DNA from: Segatella baroniae DSM 16972 = JCM 13447 | Lineage (GTDB): Bacteria; Bacteroidota; Bacteroidia; Bacteroidales; Bacteroidaceae | Direction: 5' to 3' | DNA length: 64,000 nucleotides | Assembly: GCF_000426585.1 (NCBI RefSeq) | Contig: NZ_AUFQ01000007.1 | Coordinates: forward strand, 1-64,000 | Shown here: positions 44,449 to 52,041 of the stretch, in pieces | Position numbering within the stretch: position 1 is the stretch's first letter | Layout of the letters: each line of letters opens with the position of its first letter | The notes under the pieces: generated by a model | Database searches by the model: none | What the model saw: only the letters and a program-made list of their open reading frames with translations | Told to the model about the DNA's origin: nothing | Program-made: the position numbers and the translations under genes

Positions 44449-45702
44449 TTATCGCTGCTCGTCGGGGTGCATGCCGTAGAACACGCGGAGCGGCGTGGAG
44501 CTGACCTTGATGAAGCCTTTGGCGTCGTCCGCCGTCCATCCGTGTTGCATCTCGCCATACTCGCCGAGCTTCGACCGGGTCAGGTCATCGGTCGAATCCA
44601 CGCCCACCGTCTGGAAACCGTATGGGAAGAGGCGCAGGATGGCCGTGCCGTTCACGTGCCGCTGGCTGCTCGTGAGCATGGCTTCGATGTCGGGCATGAC
44701 CGGTTCCATGTATTGGCTTTCGTGCAGAAACATGCCATACCAATTTCCCACCTGGTCTTTCCAATACTGTTGCCACTTGCTGAGCGTGCTCTTTTCGAGC
44801 AGCCGATGGGCTTCGATGATGAGTTTCGGGGCGGCTGCCTCGAAGCCCACGCGTCCCTTGATGCCGACTATCGTGTCGCCCACGTTGCAGTCGCGGCCGA
44901 TGGCGTATGCGGAGCCTATCTCTTCGATGCGGCGGATGGCCTTCACCTTGTCCGCGAAGGCTTCGCCGTTCACGGCCGCAATCTCTCCGTGCTCGAAAGT
45001 GATGCGCAATTCCGACGCGTCGTCGCGTGTCAGGTGTTTCAGATAGGCCTCTTCGGGCAGTCCCCGCGTAGGGTCGAGCAGTTCGCCGCCGCAGATGCTC
45101 GTGCCCCAGACGCCCACGTTGTAGCTGTATTTCAGCTTGGTGAAGTCTGCATGGAAACCGTGTGCGTTCAGATAGTCGGTCTCTTCCCGTCGACTGAGCG
45201 CGTGGTCGCGTGTCAGCGTAATGATTTCCATGCCCGGGGCCATCACGAGGAACGTCATGTCGAAGCGTATCTGGTCGTTGCCGGCCCCGGTAGAACCGTG
45301 GGCAATGGCGTCGGCGCCGACCTCCTTGGCGTAGCGTGCGATGGCGATGGCTTGGAAAATGCGCTCGCTGCTCACCGAGATGGGGTAGCAGTTGTTGCGC
45401 ATGACGTTGCCGAATATCATGTATTTCAGGCTCTTCTCATAGTATTCCTGCGTCACGTCGAGCGTCACGTACTTCACCGCGCCCAGCTTGTAGGCGTTCT
45501 CCTCGTTGCTTTTCAACTGTTCTGGGCTGAAACCTCCCGTGTCGGCGCAGGCCGCGTAGACCTCCCAGCCCTCCTCTTTCAGTTTCATGACGGTGTAGGA
45601 CGTGTCAAGTCCGCCCGAGTAGGCCACGACGACCCTGCCCGGTCCTTTTCGGCGGCGGTGGGATGTCGCCGCCGCAAGGCTGTTGTTTGTTTGTTGTTCC
45701 AT
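44449..45702 (-). CDS. argG: Argininosuccinate synthase
   Basis: This 417-residue ligase joins citrulline and aspartate with ATP. The PP-loop is VVVAYSGGLDTSYTVM (24-39); AHGSTGAGNDQIRFD and NVGVWGTSICGGELLDP are also typical. The start MEQQTNNSLAA at 45702 is used; the open frame extends to 45804 through the spacer and into the GNAT gene end. The N-terminus has an unusual basic insert (SHRRRKGPGR) before the PP-loop. It is downstream of the GNAT gene by 98 bp in the arg cluster. Confidence 0.93.
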   Translation of the reverse strand: MEQQTNNSLAAATSHRRRKGPGRVVVAYSGGLDTSYTVMKLKEEGWEVYAACADTGGFSPEQLKSNEENAYKLGAVKYVTLDVTQEYYEKSLKYMIFGNVMRNNCYPISVSSERIFQAIAIARYAKEVGADAIAHGSTGAGNDQIRFDMTFLVMAPGMEIITLTRDHALSRREETDYLNAHGFHADFTKLKYSYNVGVWGTSICGGELLDPTRGLPEEAYLKHLTRDDASELRITFEHGEIAAVNGEAFADKVKAIRRIEEIGSAYAIGRDCNVGDTIVGIKGRVGFEAAAPKLIIEAHRLLEKSTLSKWQQYWKDQVGNWYGMFLHESQYMEPVMPDIEAMLTSSQRHVNGTAILRLFPYGFQTVGVDSTDDLTRSKLGEYGEMQHGWTADDAKGFIKVSSTPLRVFYGMHPDEQR

Positions 45703-45800
45703 GTCTCCTTGTTTATATGATGCGATTTGGCGGCCTGCGGGGGAACGCCCTTTTCGATGGCGATGGCCTGCGGGTGGATTCCCCCAAGGGGCTTCCGCCG

Positions 45801-46409
45801 TCATTGGTCAGCCTGGTGTCTGCCCTCCATCCGCCTTATCCTCTCCATCACCTCTGCCGGAATCTTGGCCGGCAGGTGGTCTTCAGGGTCGAAGAGCATG
45901 GCGGTGCAGATGCAGTAGTGGCGGTCGGTGCGGTGAAGCACGTCCACGTTGCAGCAGCTTTCGCAGCCACGCCAGAACGCTTCGTCGTCGGTCAGGTCGC
46001 TGAAGGTCACGGGGTGGTAGCCCAGGCGGGTGTTCATCTTCATGACGGCCGACCCGCTGGTCAGCGAGAATATCTTGGCGTGGGGCCAACGCTTGCGGGC
46101 CAGCGTGAAAGTCATGTCCTTGATGCGCTTGGCCACGCCCCGTCCCCGGAAGTCGGGGTGTACGATGAGGCCCGAAGTGGTGACATACTCCTTGTTGCCC
46201 CACGTCTCTATGTAGCTGAACCCCGCGAACCTGTCGCCCGAGAGGGCTATCACGGCCTTGGCTTCCTTGATTTTCGTGAGCAGATATTCGTGTGTGCGCT
46301 TGGCGATTCCTGTGCCACGCACTTGTGCCGCCTCTTCGATTGTCTTGAGAATCGTGTCCACGAACTTCTCATGCGACACATCGGCCACCATCACTTCAAT
46401 CTCTTCCAT
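45801..46409 (-). CDS. GNAT acyltransferase of the arginine cluster
   Basis: This 202-residue protein has a GNAT fold with the acyl-CoA-binding signature GLIVHPDFRGRGVAKRIKDM (about residues 78-97). It contains clustered Cys/His residues near the C-terminus (CESCCNVD, HYCIC). In this cluster no classical argA or argJ is seen, and Bacteroidota need a first acylation step on glutamate, so this gene is a candidate N-acetyl- or N-succinylglutamate synthase. That role is an inference from position. It lies 16 bp after argR. Confidence 0.75.
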   Translation of the reverse strand: MEEIEVMVADVSHEKFVDTILKTIEEAAQVRGTGIAKRTHEYLLTKIKEAKAVIALSGDRFAGFSYIETWGNKEYVTTSGLIVHPDFRGRGVAKRIKDMTFTLARKRWPHAKIFSLTSGSAVMKMNTRLGYHPVTFSDLTDDEAFWRGCESCCNVDVLHRTDRHYCICTAMLFDPEDHLPAKIPAEVMERIRRMEGRHQADQ

Positions 46410-46425
46410 TCCTTTCCGTCCTTCT

Positions 46426-46902
46426 TCAGAATATCGAGTCGACGGCCTTGGTGATGTCCAAGGTCAGCTCTTCCAGGTTGGCGTACTCCTTGATGACGAC
46501 GAATATCGTGTCGTCGCCGGCGATGGTGCCGAGAATGGCCGGGATGTCGCTGTTGTCTATGTTGTAGGCAATGCTGCTGGCATAGCCCGGGCGGGTCTTG
46601 ATGACGCCCATGTTGCCCGCGTACTGCACCGACAGAAAGCCCGAGTTGCGCGTCATTTCGCCGGCCGGCAGCGGCTTGTGTACACGCCGGTACATCGTTT
46701 CGTTGGGCAAAACGTAGACATACTTGCCGTTCATGCTGGCGGCTTTGGCCACTTTCAGCTGCTTCATGTCACGGCTGAGCGTGGCCTGGGTGAGCGTGTA
46801 TCCCTCCTTCTTGAGTTCTTGAAGCACTTCCTCCTGACTGCAAAGTTCCTTGCTGGAAATCAACATCTTCAACGTCTCGATTCTGCTTGTCTTGACTTTC
46901 AT
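46426..46902 (-). CDS. argR: Arginine repressor
   Basis: This 158-residue regulator has the ArgR winged helix (about 1-68, with CSQEEVLQELKKEGYTLTQA and TLSRDMKQLKVAK) and the C-terminal hexamerisation/arginine-binding domain (about 85-155, with SIAYNIDNSDIPAILGTIAGDDTI in two blocks). The GTIAGDDT stretch is the arginine-binding signature. It is first in the minus-strand arg cluster and so is probably autoregulated, repressing the downstream genes when arginine is plentiful. Confidence 0.94.
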   Translation of the reverse strand: MKVKTSRIETLKMLISSKELCSQEEVLQELKKEGYTLTQATLSRDMKQLKVAKAASMNGKYVYVLPNETMYRRVHKPLPAGEMTRNSGFLSVQYAGNMGVIKTRPGYASSIAYNIDNSDIPAILGTIAGDDTIFVVIKEYANLEELTLDITKAVDSIF

Positions 46903-46931
46903 TCGATTGTATATTTATTCGTTGTTGACTG

Positions 46932-46939
46932 CAAAATTA
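46932..46939 (-). promoter_or_regulatory. Promoter -7 box of the arg cluster (TAATTTTG)
   Basis: On the minus strand this is TAATTTTG, 30 bp before argR. The flanking DNA (46900-46990) is AT-rich and probably holds ArgR sites, though I cannot define a box with confidence. Confidence 0.6.
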
Positions 46940-47071
46940 TGTATATCTATCGAAATGTCCAAATAAAAGTGCATATTTTTTGACTATCGCTGGCTTTTTT
47001 ATGCTTGGAAGCGTATATATATGCGCGCAAAAGCGGCCTTTTCCGTCCGATACGGGGCCCTCTTGAACGGA

Positions 47072-47105
47072 AAAGGGCAGGCCGTCGCGCGACGGTCTGC
47101 CCTTT
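47072..47105. terminator. Strong terminator downstream of the DUF4923 gene
   Basis: AAAGGGCAGGCCGTC (47072-47086) pairs with GACGGTCTGCCCTTT (47091-47105) with one G-T pair around a 4-nt loop. An alternative stem CCTTTTCCGT/ACGGAAAAGG (47037-47046, 47067-47076) shares bases with it. Confidence 0.8.
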
Positions 47106-47132
47106 GTCGGTGGGTGAAATGGCGGGAGATGT

Positions 47133-47780
47133 CTATTTCCTCATGTCGAATCCCACGCGCACCCCTTCGTAGTTCTTGCTCAGTTCGCCGATGGCGGCGA
47201 TGTTGCTGTTGCCCGTCAGCTGTCCGACGGTCTGCAGGACGGTGAGGAGTCGCTTCGACTCCGTCGTGAAACTCATGCCTTTCAACGTGCGGGTGGCATA
47301 TATGGGGAAGGTGAAGAGGAATGTCTTCAGCATGATTTTCTGTTCGCTTTCATTGTAAGTCCATGTGCCGCTGAGGCTTCGGCCGGCCACCGTGCCCGTG
47401 AAGGTGTTGTCCTTGTTGAACCGCAGCTGCGTGTTGGCCGAGCTGATACCGAACTTTCCGTAGCCTCCCGAGAGCTTCTCGCGGATGGAACCGGCCGCCA
47501 CTTCGCCGCCCGCGCGGGCCAGGGCGTTGTCGCTCGTGAAGGCTACGCCCGGTTCGTAGTAGTTCCAGGTGCCGTAGAGGTCGTTCGTCGACGGCTTGTT
47601 GATACCGAGCACGCTGCCCAGGATGTTGCCGATGGTGTTGGGGTTGGTGGCCGAACCCACGACGCTGCCCAGGACGTCGCCTGTCGTCGCTGTCGTCTTG
47701 CCGCCGGTTGCGGCGCCGCAGCCCGTCAACAGGGTGCCGGCGGCCAGCAGGGCGGCCGCCATGACTTTGGATTTCTTCAT
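47133..47780 (-). CDS. DUF4923 family lipoprotein
   Basis: This 215-residue protein has a lipoprotein signal ending LLTGC (Cys21), a Gly/Ser/Thr-rich linker with VLGSVVGSATNPNTIGNILG in part, and a C-terminal lipocalin-like domain (LYGTWNYYEPGVAF, then FNKDNTFTGTVAGRSLSGTW). This layout matches DUF4923 proteins of Bacteroidota, anchored in the envelope and of unknown function. It stands as a single gene ending at a strong terminator. Confidence 0.8.
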   Translation of the reverse strand: MKKSKVMAAALLAAGTLLTGCGAATGGKTTATTGDVLGSVVGSATNPNTIGNILGSVLGINKPSTNDLYGTWNYYEPGVAFTSDNALARAGGEVAAGSIREKLSGGYGKFGISSANTQLRFNKDNTFTGTVAGRSLSGTWTYNESEQKIMLKTFLFTFPIYATRTLKGMSFTTESKRLLTVLQTVGQLTGNSNIAAIGELSKNYEGVRVGFDMRK

Positions 47781-47841
47781 TTGTTGTCTTGTCGTTTATA
47801 TGTGGATTATGCGTGTTCTTTCCATTGCCTCAGGGGCAAAA

Positions 47842-47886
47842 GACAAGGATGACGCGCCGGTCGCGTGCCCGCGGTTCATCCTTGTC
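47842..47886 (-). terminator. Hairpin after the BI-1 gene
   Basis: GACAAGGATGA (47842-47852) and TCATCCTTGTC (47876-47886) form a perfect 11-bp stem with a 23-nt loop, immediately 3' of the BI-1 stop codon on the minus strand. Confidence 0.6.
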
Positions 47887-47907
47887 TGTCGAGCTGCTGC
47901 CGATCGC

Positions 47908-48624
47908 TCAGTTGTTGCTGCGTCCGAAGAAGCGGAGCAGGTAGATGAAGAGGTTGATGAAGTCGAGATACAGCGTGAGGGCGCCCAGGAGGGCCACCTT
48001 CTGCGCGGTCTCGTCGGGGTGTTCCTGCATGGCCAGGGCCGTCTTGATCTTCTGCGAGTCGTAGGCGGTCAGCCCGGTGAATATCAGTACGCCGACGGCG
48101 CTGATGACCAGGTCGAACATGGAGTTGCGCATGAAGATGTTCACCACGAGCGCGACGATCAGTCCGAGCAGCGCCATCCGCAGAATGCTGCCCAACTTGC
48201 TCAAGTCGGCCTTGGTCACGTAGCCGTAGAAGGCCATGATGCCGAAGGTGCCGGCCGTGATGTAGAAGGTCGTGGCTATGCTGGAGGCCGTGAAGGCCAG
48301 GAAGATGATCGACATGGTGACGCCGTTGAGCACGCTGTAGAGCAGGAACGACAGCGTGGCGGTCGTGAGAGACATCTTCCGGATGCGTGCCGTGAGGAAC
48401 ATCACGAGGGCGAACTCGGCGATGGCAATGCCCCAGAACAAAGCCCGGTTGCCGATCAGCGTGAACGCCAGATTGGTGTTGTCGGCAATGCCGTAGGCCG
48501 TGAGGCCCGTCAGGGCGAGGGCCAACGCCATCCATACATATACCTTGCGCATGAGCGCGGGGAAAGCCAATGACAGAGAACCTTCCTGCTCTCTGATCAT
48601 CTTCTCCAATTCTTTTACTTCCAT
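47908..48624 (-). CDS. Bax inhibitor-1/YccA family membrane protein
   Basis: This 238-residue inner-membrane protein has about seven hydrophobic helices and the family features LRKVY-like MRKVYVWMALALALTGLTAY and, near the C-terminus, LTAYDSQKIKTA and ALTLYLDFINLFIYLLRFFG. Bacterial BI-1 proteins such as YetJ are pH-sensitive calcium leak channels; YccA interacts with FtsH. It has its own TATCTTTG promoter box and is divergent from ung. Confidence 0.9.
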   Translation of the reverse strand: MEVKELEKMIREQEGSLSLAFPALMRKVYVWMALALALTGLTAYGIADNTNLAFTLIGNRALFWGIAIAEFALVMFLTARIRKMSLTTATLSFLLYSVLNGVTMSIIFLAFTASSIATTFYITAGTFGIMAFYGYVTKADLSKLGSILRMALLGLIVALVVNIFMRNSMFDLVISAVGVLIFTGLTAYDSQKIKTALAMQEHPDETAQKVALLGALTLYLDFINLFIYLLRFFGRSNN

Positions 48625-48720
48625 TTCCTTGTTGCTTTAAGTGATGATTGGCCGCGGCCCCGCGGTCGTTTTCGTCCGTCGAGGGCGCATGGCTTGTATT
48701 TTCTCTATGAAATCGTTGTG

Positions 48721-48728
48721 CAAAGATA
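48721..48728 (-). promoter_or_regulatory. Promoter -7 box for the BI-1 gene (TATCTTTG)
   Basis: It matches TAnnTTTG on the minus strand, about 97 bp before the start codon. Confidence 0.6.
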
Positions 48729-48792
48729 ATACCATTTGCCATCTTTTGGCATGAAACTTCCGCATTTTTAACGTTTTACGACAGTTAATCAT

Positions 48793-48800
48793 TACCTTTG
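48793..48800 (+). promoter_or_regulatory. Promoter -7 box for ung (TACCTTTG)
   Basis: It matches TAnnTTTG and gives a leader of roughly 75 nt before ATG 48884. Confidence 0.6.
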
Positions 48801-48883
48801 CGTGCGATAACCGACCGAATGTCGGCAAGTTCTTGGAGCCGGAAAGCGGCGCTTGCGCGACATCGGCGAACGACACAGTCTGT

Positions 48884-49549
48884 ATGAACGTAAAGATAGA
48901 AGAATCATGGAGGCGGCAGGTGGGGGCCGAGTTTGAGAAGTCTTATTTCGCGAATCTCACGCGGCTGGTGCGCGAGGAGTATCTCCATCACGCCTGTTAT
49001 CCCCCTGGGCCGCTCATCTTCAACGCCTTCAACCTTTGTCCATTCGACCGGGTGAAGGTCGTCGTCATCGGTCAAGACCCCTATCATGAGCCGGGACAGG
49101 CCATGGGGCTGAGCTTTTCGGTGCCCGAAGGCATACCGGCGCCGCCCTCGCTCGTCAACATTTTCAAGGAGATAGAGCTGGACTTGGGCAAGCCCATGCC
49201 CCCAAACGGCGACCTGACGCGCTGGGCCGACCAGGGAGTGCTGCTGCTCAACGCCACGCTGACCGTGCGGGCGCATGAAGCCAACAGCCACCAGAGGCTG
49301 GGGTGGTCCACCTTCACCGACGCGGCCATCAAGGCCTTGAGCGACCGCCGCGACAATCTCGTGTTCATGTTGTGGGGCGGTTTCGCCCGCGGCAAGAAGT
49401 ATCTGATCGACACGAACCGCCATCTCGTGCTCGAAAGCGTCCACCCTTCGCCCCTGTCGGCCAACCGCGGCGGCTGGTTCGGCAACCGCCAGTTCTCCCG
49501 CTGCAACGCTTTTCTGGAGAGCAAGGGGCTGACGCCCGTCGAATGGTAG
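48884..49549 (+). CDS. ung: Uracil-DNA glycosylase
   Basis: This 221-residue family-1 glycosylase removes uracil from DNA. The water-activating motif is GQDPYHEPGQAMG, with catalytic Asp65, and the C-terminal HPSPLSANRG motif holds His187. LLLNATLTVR and VFMLWGGFA are also typical. ATG 48884 is used; an open frame from 48833 would add 17 residues without homology. It is followed after 110 bp by a DUF3109 gene. Confidence 0.95.
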   Translation: MNVKIEESWRRQVGAEFEKSYFANLTRLVREEYLHHACYPPGPLIFNAFNLCPFDRVKVVVIGQDPYHEPGQAMGLSFSVPEGIPAPPSLVNIFKEIELDLGKPMPPNGDLTRWADQGVLLLNATLTVRAHEANSHQRLGWSTFTDAAIKALSDRRDNLVFMLWGGFARGKKYLIDTNRHLVLESVHPSPLSANRGGWFGNRQFSRCNAFLESKGLTPVEW

Positions 49550-49659
49550 CCCCGCAAGTGGGCGTGCGGGCAAGTGGACGGGCCGACCGGTTGCAGGTTG
49601 ACAATCTGTCAGTAGGCGGCAATGGGGCCGACAGCCCCTTTTCAAGCTATCATGTCAAG

Positions 49660-50295
49660 ATGAATCAAGACGAATTACATATTTTGCAGGTGGGCGACGT
49701 GCTGGTTTCGCCCGACATCATCACCGAGAAGTTTTGCTGCGACCTGGCCAAATGCAAGGGCAAGTGCTGCATCGAGGGCGACGCGGGTGCTCCCGTGACG
49801 CTCGAAGAGATAGGGGCTATCGAGGATTCGCTCGACGCCGTGTGGTCGCGGATGGGCGCCTCGGCCCAGGCGGTGGTCGACAGGCAGGGCGTGGCCTATG
49901 CCGACCGCGATGGCGACCTTGTGACGAGCATCGTGGGGGGCAGGGATTGCGTCTTCACGGAGTACAAAGACCTGACGCTCGACGATGGAACCGTCGTGCG
50001 TGACTGCTGCCTCTGCGCCCTGGAATGCGCCTTCCGTGAGGGCAGGACGGCGTTCGTGAAGCCCATTTCGTGCGCCCTCTATCCCATCCGCGTGAAGGAG
50101 TTCGGCCATGGCCTCACGGGAATCAACTATCATCGGTGGGACATCTGCAAGGACGCCGTGGCCAGAGGACGCGCCATCGGCATGCCCGTCTACAAGTTTT
50201 TGGCCGGCCCCTTGAAGCGTCGTTTCGGCGAAGCGTGGTACAAGGAGCTGTGCGAGGTGGCGGAGGAGGTGCTGAAGCAGATCGCCGGCGCATAG
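49660..50295 (+). CDS. DUF3109 family protein
   Basis: This 211-residue protein is cysteine-rich, with FCCDLAKCKGKCC near residues 25-37, RDCCLCALECAF in the middle and KPISCALYPIRV later. These cysteine clusters, in a fold related to YkgJ, suggest binding of zinc or an Fe-S cluster. DUF3109 is widespread in Bacteroidota and of unknown function. The start MNQDELHILQV at 49660 is chosen because the open frame upstream overlaps ung out of frame. Confidence 0.8.
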   Translation: MNQDELHILQVGDVLVSPDIITEKFCCDLAKCKGKCCIEGDAGAPVTLEEIGAIEDSLDAVWSRMGASAQAVVDRQGVAYADRDGDLVTSIVGGRDCVFTEYKDLTLDDGTVVRDCCLCALECAFREGRTAFVKPISCALYPIRVKEFGHGLTGINYHRWDICKDAVARGRAIGMPVYKFLAGPLKRRFGEAWYKELCEVAEEVLKQIAGA

Positions 50296-50814
50296 TTCCG
50301 TCGTCCCGTCGTGCGCGTCTGTCCGACCCGCCGCCGTCCTTCCGCATTCCAGAAGCCGTGCTTTGACCGCGCAAGAGCTGTCCTTTTGCAAGGTGAAAGG
50401 GCCGCGATTGCGCTGTAAAAGGGCAGCTTTTGCAAGGTAAAAAGGCTGCGGTTGCAAGATAAAAGGATAGCTTTTGCAAAATGAAAGCAGCCCTTTGACA
50501 AATTGAAAAGGCTGCTTCCATATTTCATCGGAATGTCATTTCACATTTCACACTTCACATTTCTCATTCATTGGAATGTCATTTCACATTCCTCACTTCA
50601 CATTTCTCATTCATTGGAATGTCATTCCACATTCCACACTTCACATTTCACATTCAGCGAAGCCCCATTTCACATTCCACACTTCACACTTCACATTCCT
50701 CATTTCCCATTCTCTTCCGCCAAATGCGGCGGAAAATAAAAAAAACACGCATTGGCTGTCCCTCTTTCGATTGTCAGTTGTATTACCAATAGAACAATCT
50801 AAAAGACCAACCAC
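50296..50814. repeat. Repeat-rich, gene-free region upstream of FecR
   Basis: Two repeat families fill this gap. From about 50380 to 50520 there are tandem ~23-bp units of the type aaaaggctgc-ttgcaag. From 50530 there are three 43-bp tandem units (starts 50530, 50573, 50616) based on ggaatgtcatttcacattcc and cacttcacatttctcattc, then further TTCACATT-type units to about 50715. Open frames here come from the repeats. No TAnnTTTG box precedes the FecR gene. Confidence 0.75.
50470..50568 (+). repeat. 99-bp direct repeat, left copy
   Basis: It matches 60225-60323 with five mismatches over 99 bp. It includes the stem AAGCAGCC/GGCTGCTT around an A/T-rich loop. The pair brackets the glycan utilization locus. 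Confidence 0.8.
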
Positions 50815-51750
50815 TTGAAAGACGAACAGCAATCACCCGAAACCGAACAGCTATGGCGCAAGGCCAAGGCCATGGCCGACGACATCATAGCCCTCGAAAG
50901 CATTGACACGGCCGCGGCTTACGGCAGAGTGCGGGCGGAACTGCAGCGCAGGAAGATGCACGTGTGGCGGCAGCGGGTCACCCGATACGCCGCCATCCTC
51001 ACCCTGCCGCTGCTCTTCAGCACCATCGCCTTGGGCTACCTGCTGACCAACAGGCCCACGGACGACGGGCGGATGACCGAAATCCATTCGTCCAAAGGAG
51101 CCATCCTGCGTTACGAACTGCCCGACAAGTCGGTCGTGTGGCTCAACTCCGGCAGCCGTCTGCGTTTCCCCGTCCACTTCGCCAAGGCCAACCGACAGGT
51201 CGAACTGCAAGGGGAAGGCTACTTCGAGGTCAAGGCCGACCCGCAATCCCCCTTCTATGTGAACACCTCCCACGGCCTTCAGGTCTATGTGTACGGCACC
51301 CACTTCAACGTCTCCGCCTACGAAGAGAGCGACTGCATCGAGACGGTTCTGGAGGAAGGACACGTCAATGTCGTCGTTCCCAACCGAAAGACGCAGTACA
51401 CGATGGAGCAGGGTGAAATCCTTTCGTACAACAAACAGACCGGACAAATCACCTCCAGACGCGTCGACACGGCGGAGAAGGTGGCCTGGAAAGAGGGCAA
51501 GCTCGTCTTCAGGGACATGCCGTTGGAAGAGATTTTCCAGCATTTGGAACGCCACTTCAACATCGACATCACCTTTGTCAACCACTCAGGAAAGCAATAC
51601 CGATACCGCGCGACGTTCTACGACGAGACCCTTCCGCAGATCATGGACTACCTGAGCAAGTCGGCCGCGCTGTCATGGCATTTCGAGAAGCCCGCGCCGG
51701 CCGCCGGTGCCAAGCCTTCCCGGCGACGCGTGCGGGTGGACTTGTATTGA
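50815..51750 (+). CDS. FecR-family anti-sigma factor
   Basis: This 311-residue protein has a cytoplasmic N-terminal part (1-58), one transmembrane helix (about 59-79, YAAILTLPLLFSTIALGYLL), a periplasmic FecR domain (about 88-185, with LPDKSVVWLNSGSRLRFP and GEGYFEVKADPQSPFYVNT) and a C-terminal DUF4974 domain (about 220-290, LVFRDMPLEEIFQHLERHFN). FecR proteins relay signals from an STN-bearing SusC to an ECF sigma. The start is TTG 50815; the first ATG, at 50872, would remove part of the N-terminus. Its expected sigma partner is not upstream but 7.8 kb downstream. Confidence 0.87.
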   Translation: MKDEQQSPETEQLWRKAKAMADDIIALESIDTAAAYGRVRAELQRRKMHVWRQRVTRYAAILTLPLLFSTIALGYLLTNRPTDDGRMTEIHSSKGAILRYELPDKSVVWLNSGSRLRFPVHFAKANRQVELQGEGYFEVKADPQSPFYVNTSHGLQVYVYGTHFNVSAYEESDCIETVLEEGHVNVVVPNRKTQYTMEQGEILSYNKQTGQITSRRVDTAEKVAWKEGKLVFRDMPLEEIFQHLERHFNIDITFVNHSGKQYRYRATFYDETLPQIMDYLSKSAALSWHFEKPAPAAGAKPSRRRVRVDLY

Positions 51751-52041
51751 ACAAGGCCCCGCGGCCGTCCGTCCGTGCGGCTTTCATCATATCAACCTTA
51801 TGTAAAACATCCATTAAAGCCCAATGACTATGACATAAAATCAAAACGCCTCAGCCACAGACAGACGGCAGCCGCCGCGCCGGCGACGCCCGTCCGCAAC
51901 CTTATTTCAGCCATTCTCTCAGCGAGAAGGAAAACAAAACTAACCGTAATATCCAATAATCAACCTAATTGCGCAACCCAAGAGGATGGTCGGTAAGCAT
52001 CGTCCTCGGCAAAGCGTGATTCTTTTAAAACTTACAATCAG
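51751..52041. other. Intergenic region before susC
   Basis: This is 291 bp without a gene. It probably carries the sigma-dependent promoter and leader of the glycan operon. No TAnnTTTG box is present, which suits an ECF-type promoter. An imperfect hairpin (gaggatg with catcgtcctc) lies near 51982-52008. Confidence 0.45.

Noticed and set aside
50503-50739. His/Phe/Ser-rich open frames
   Set aside because: They are translations of the 43-bp TTCACATT tandem repeats in all three frames.
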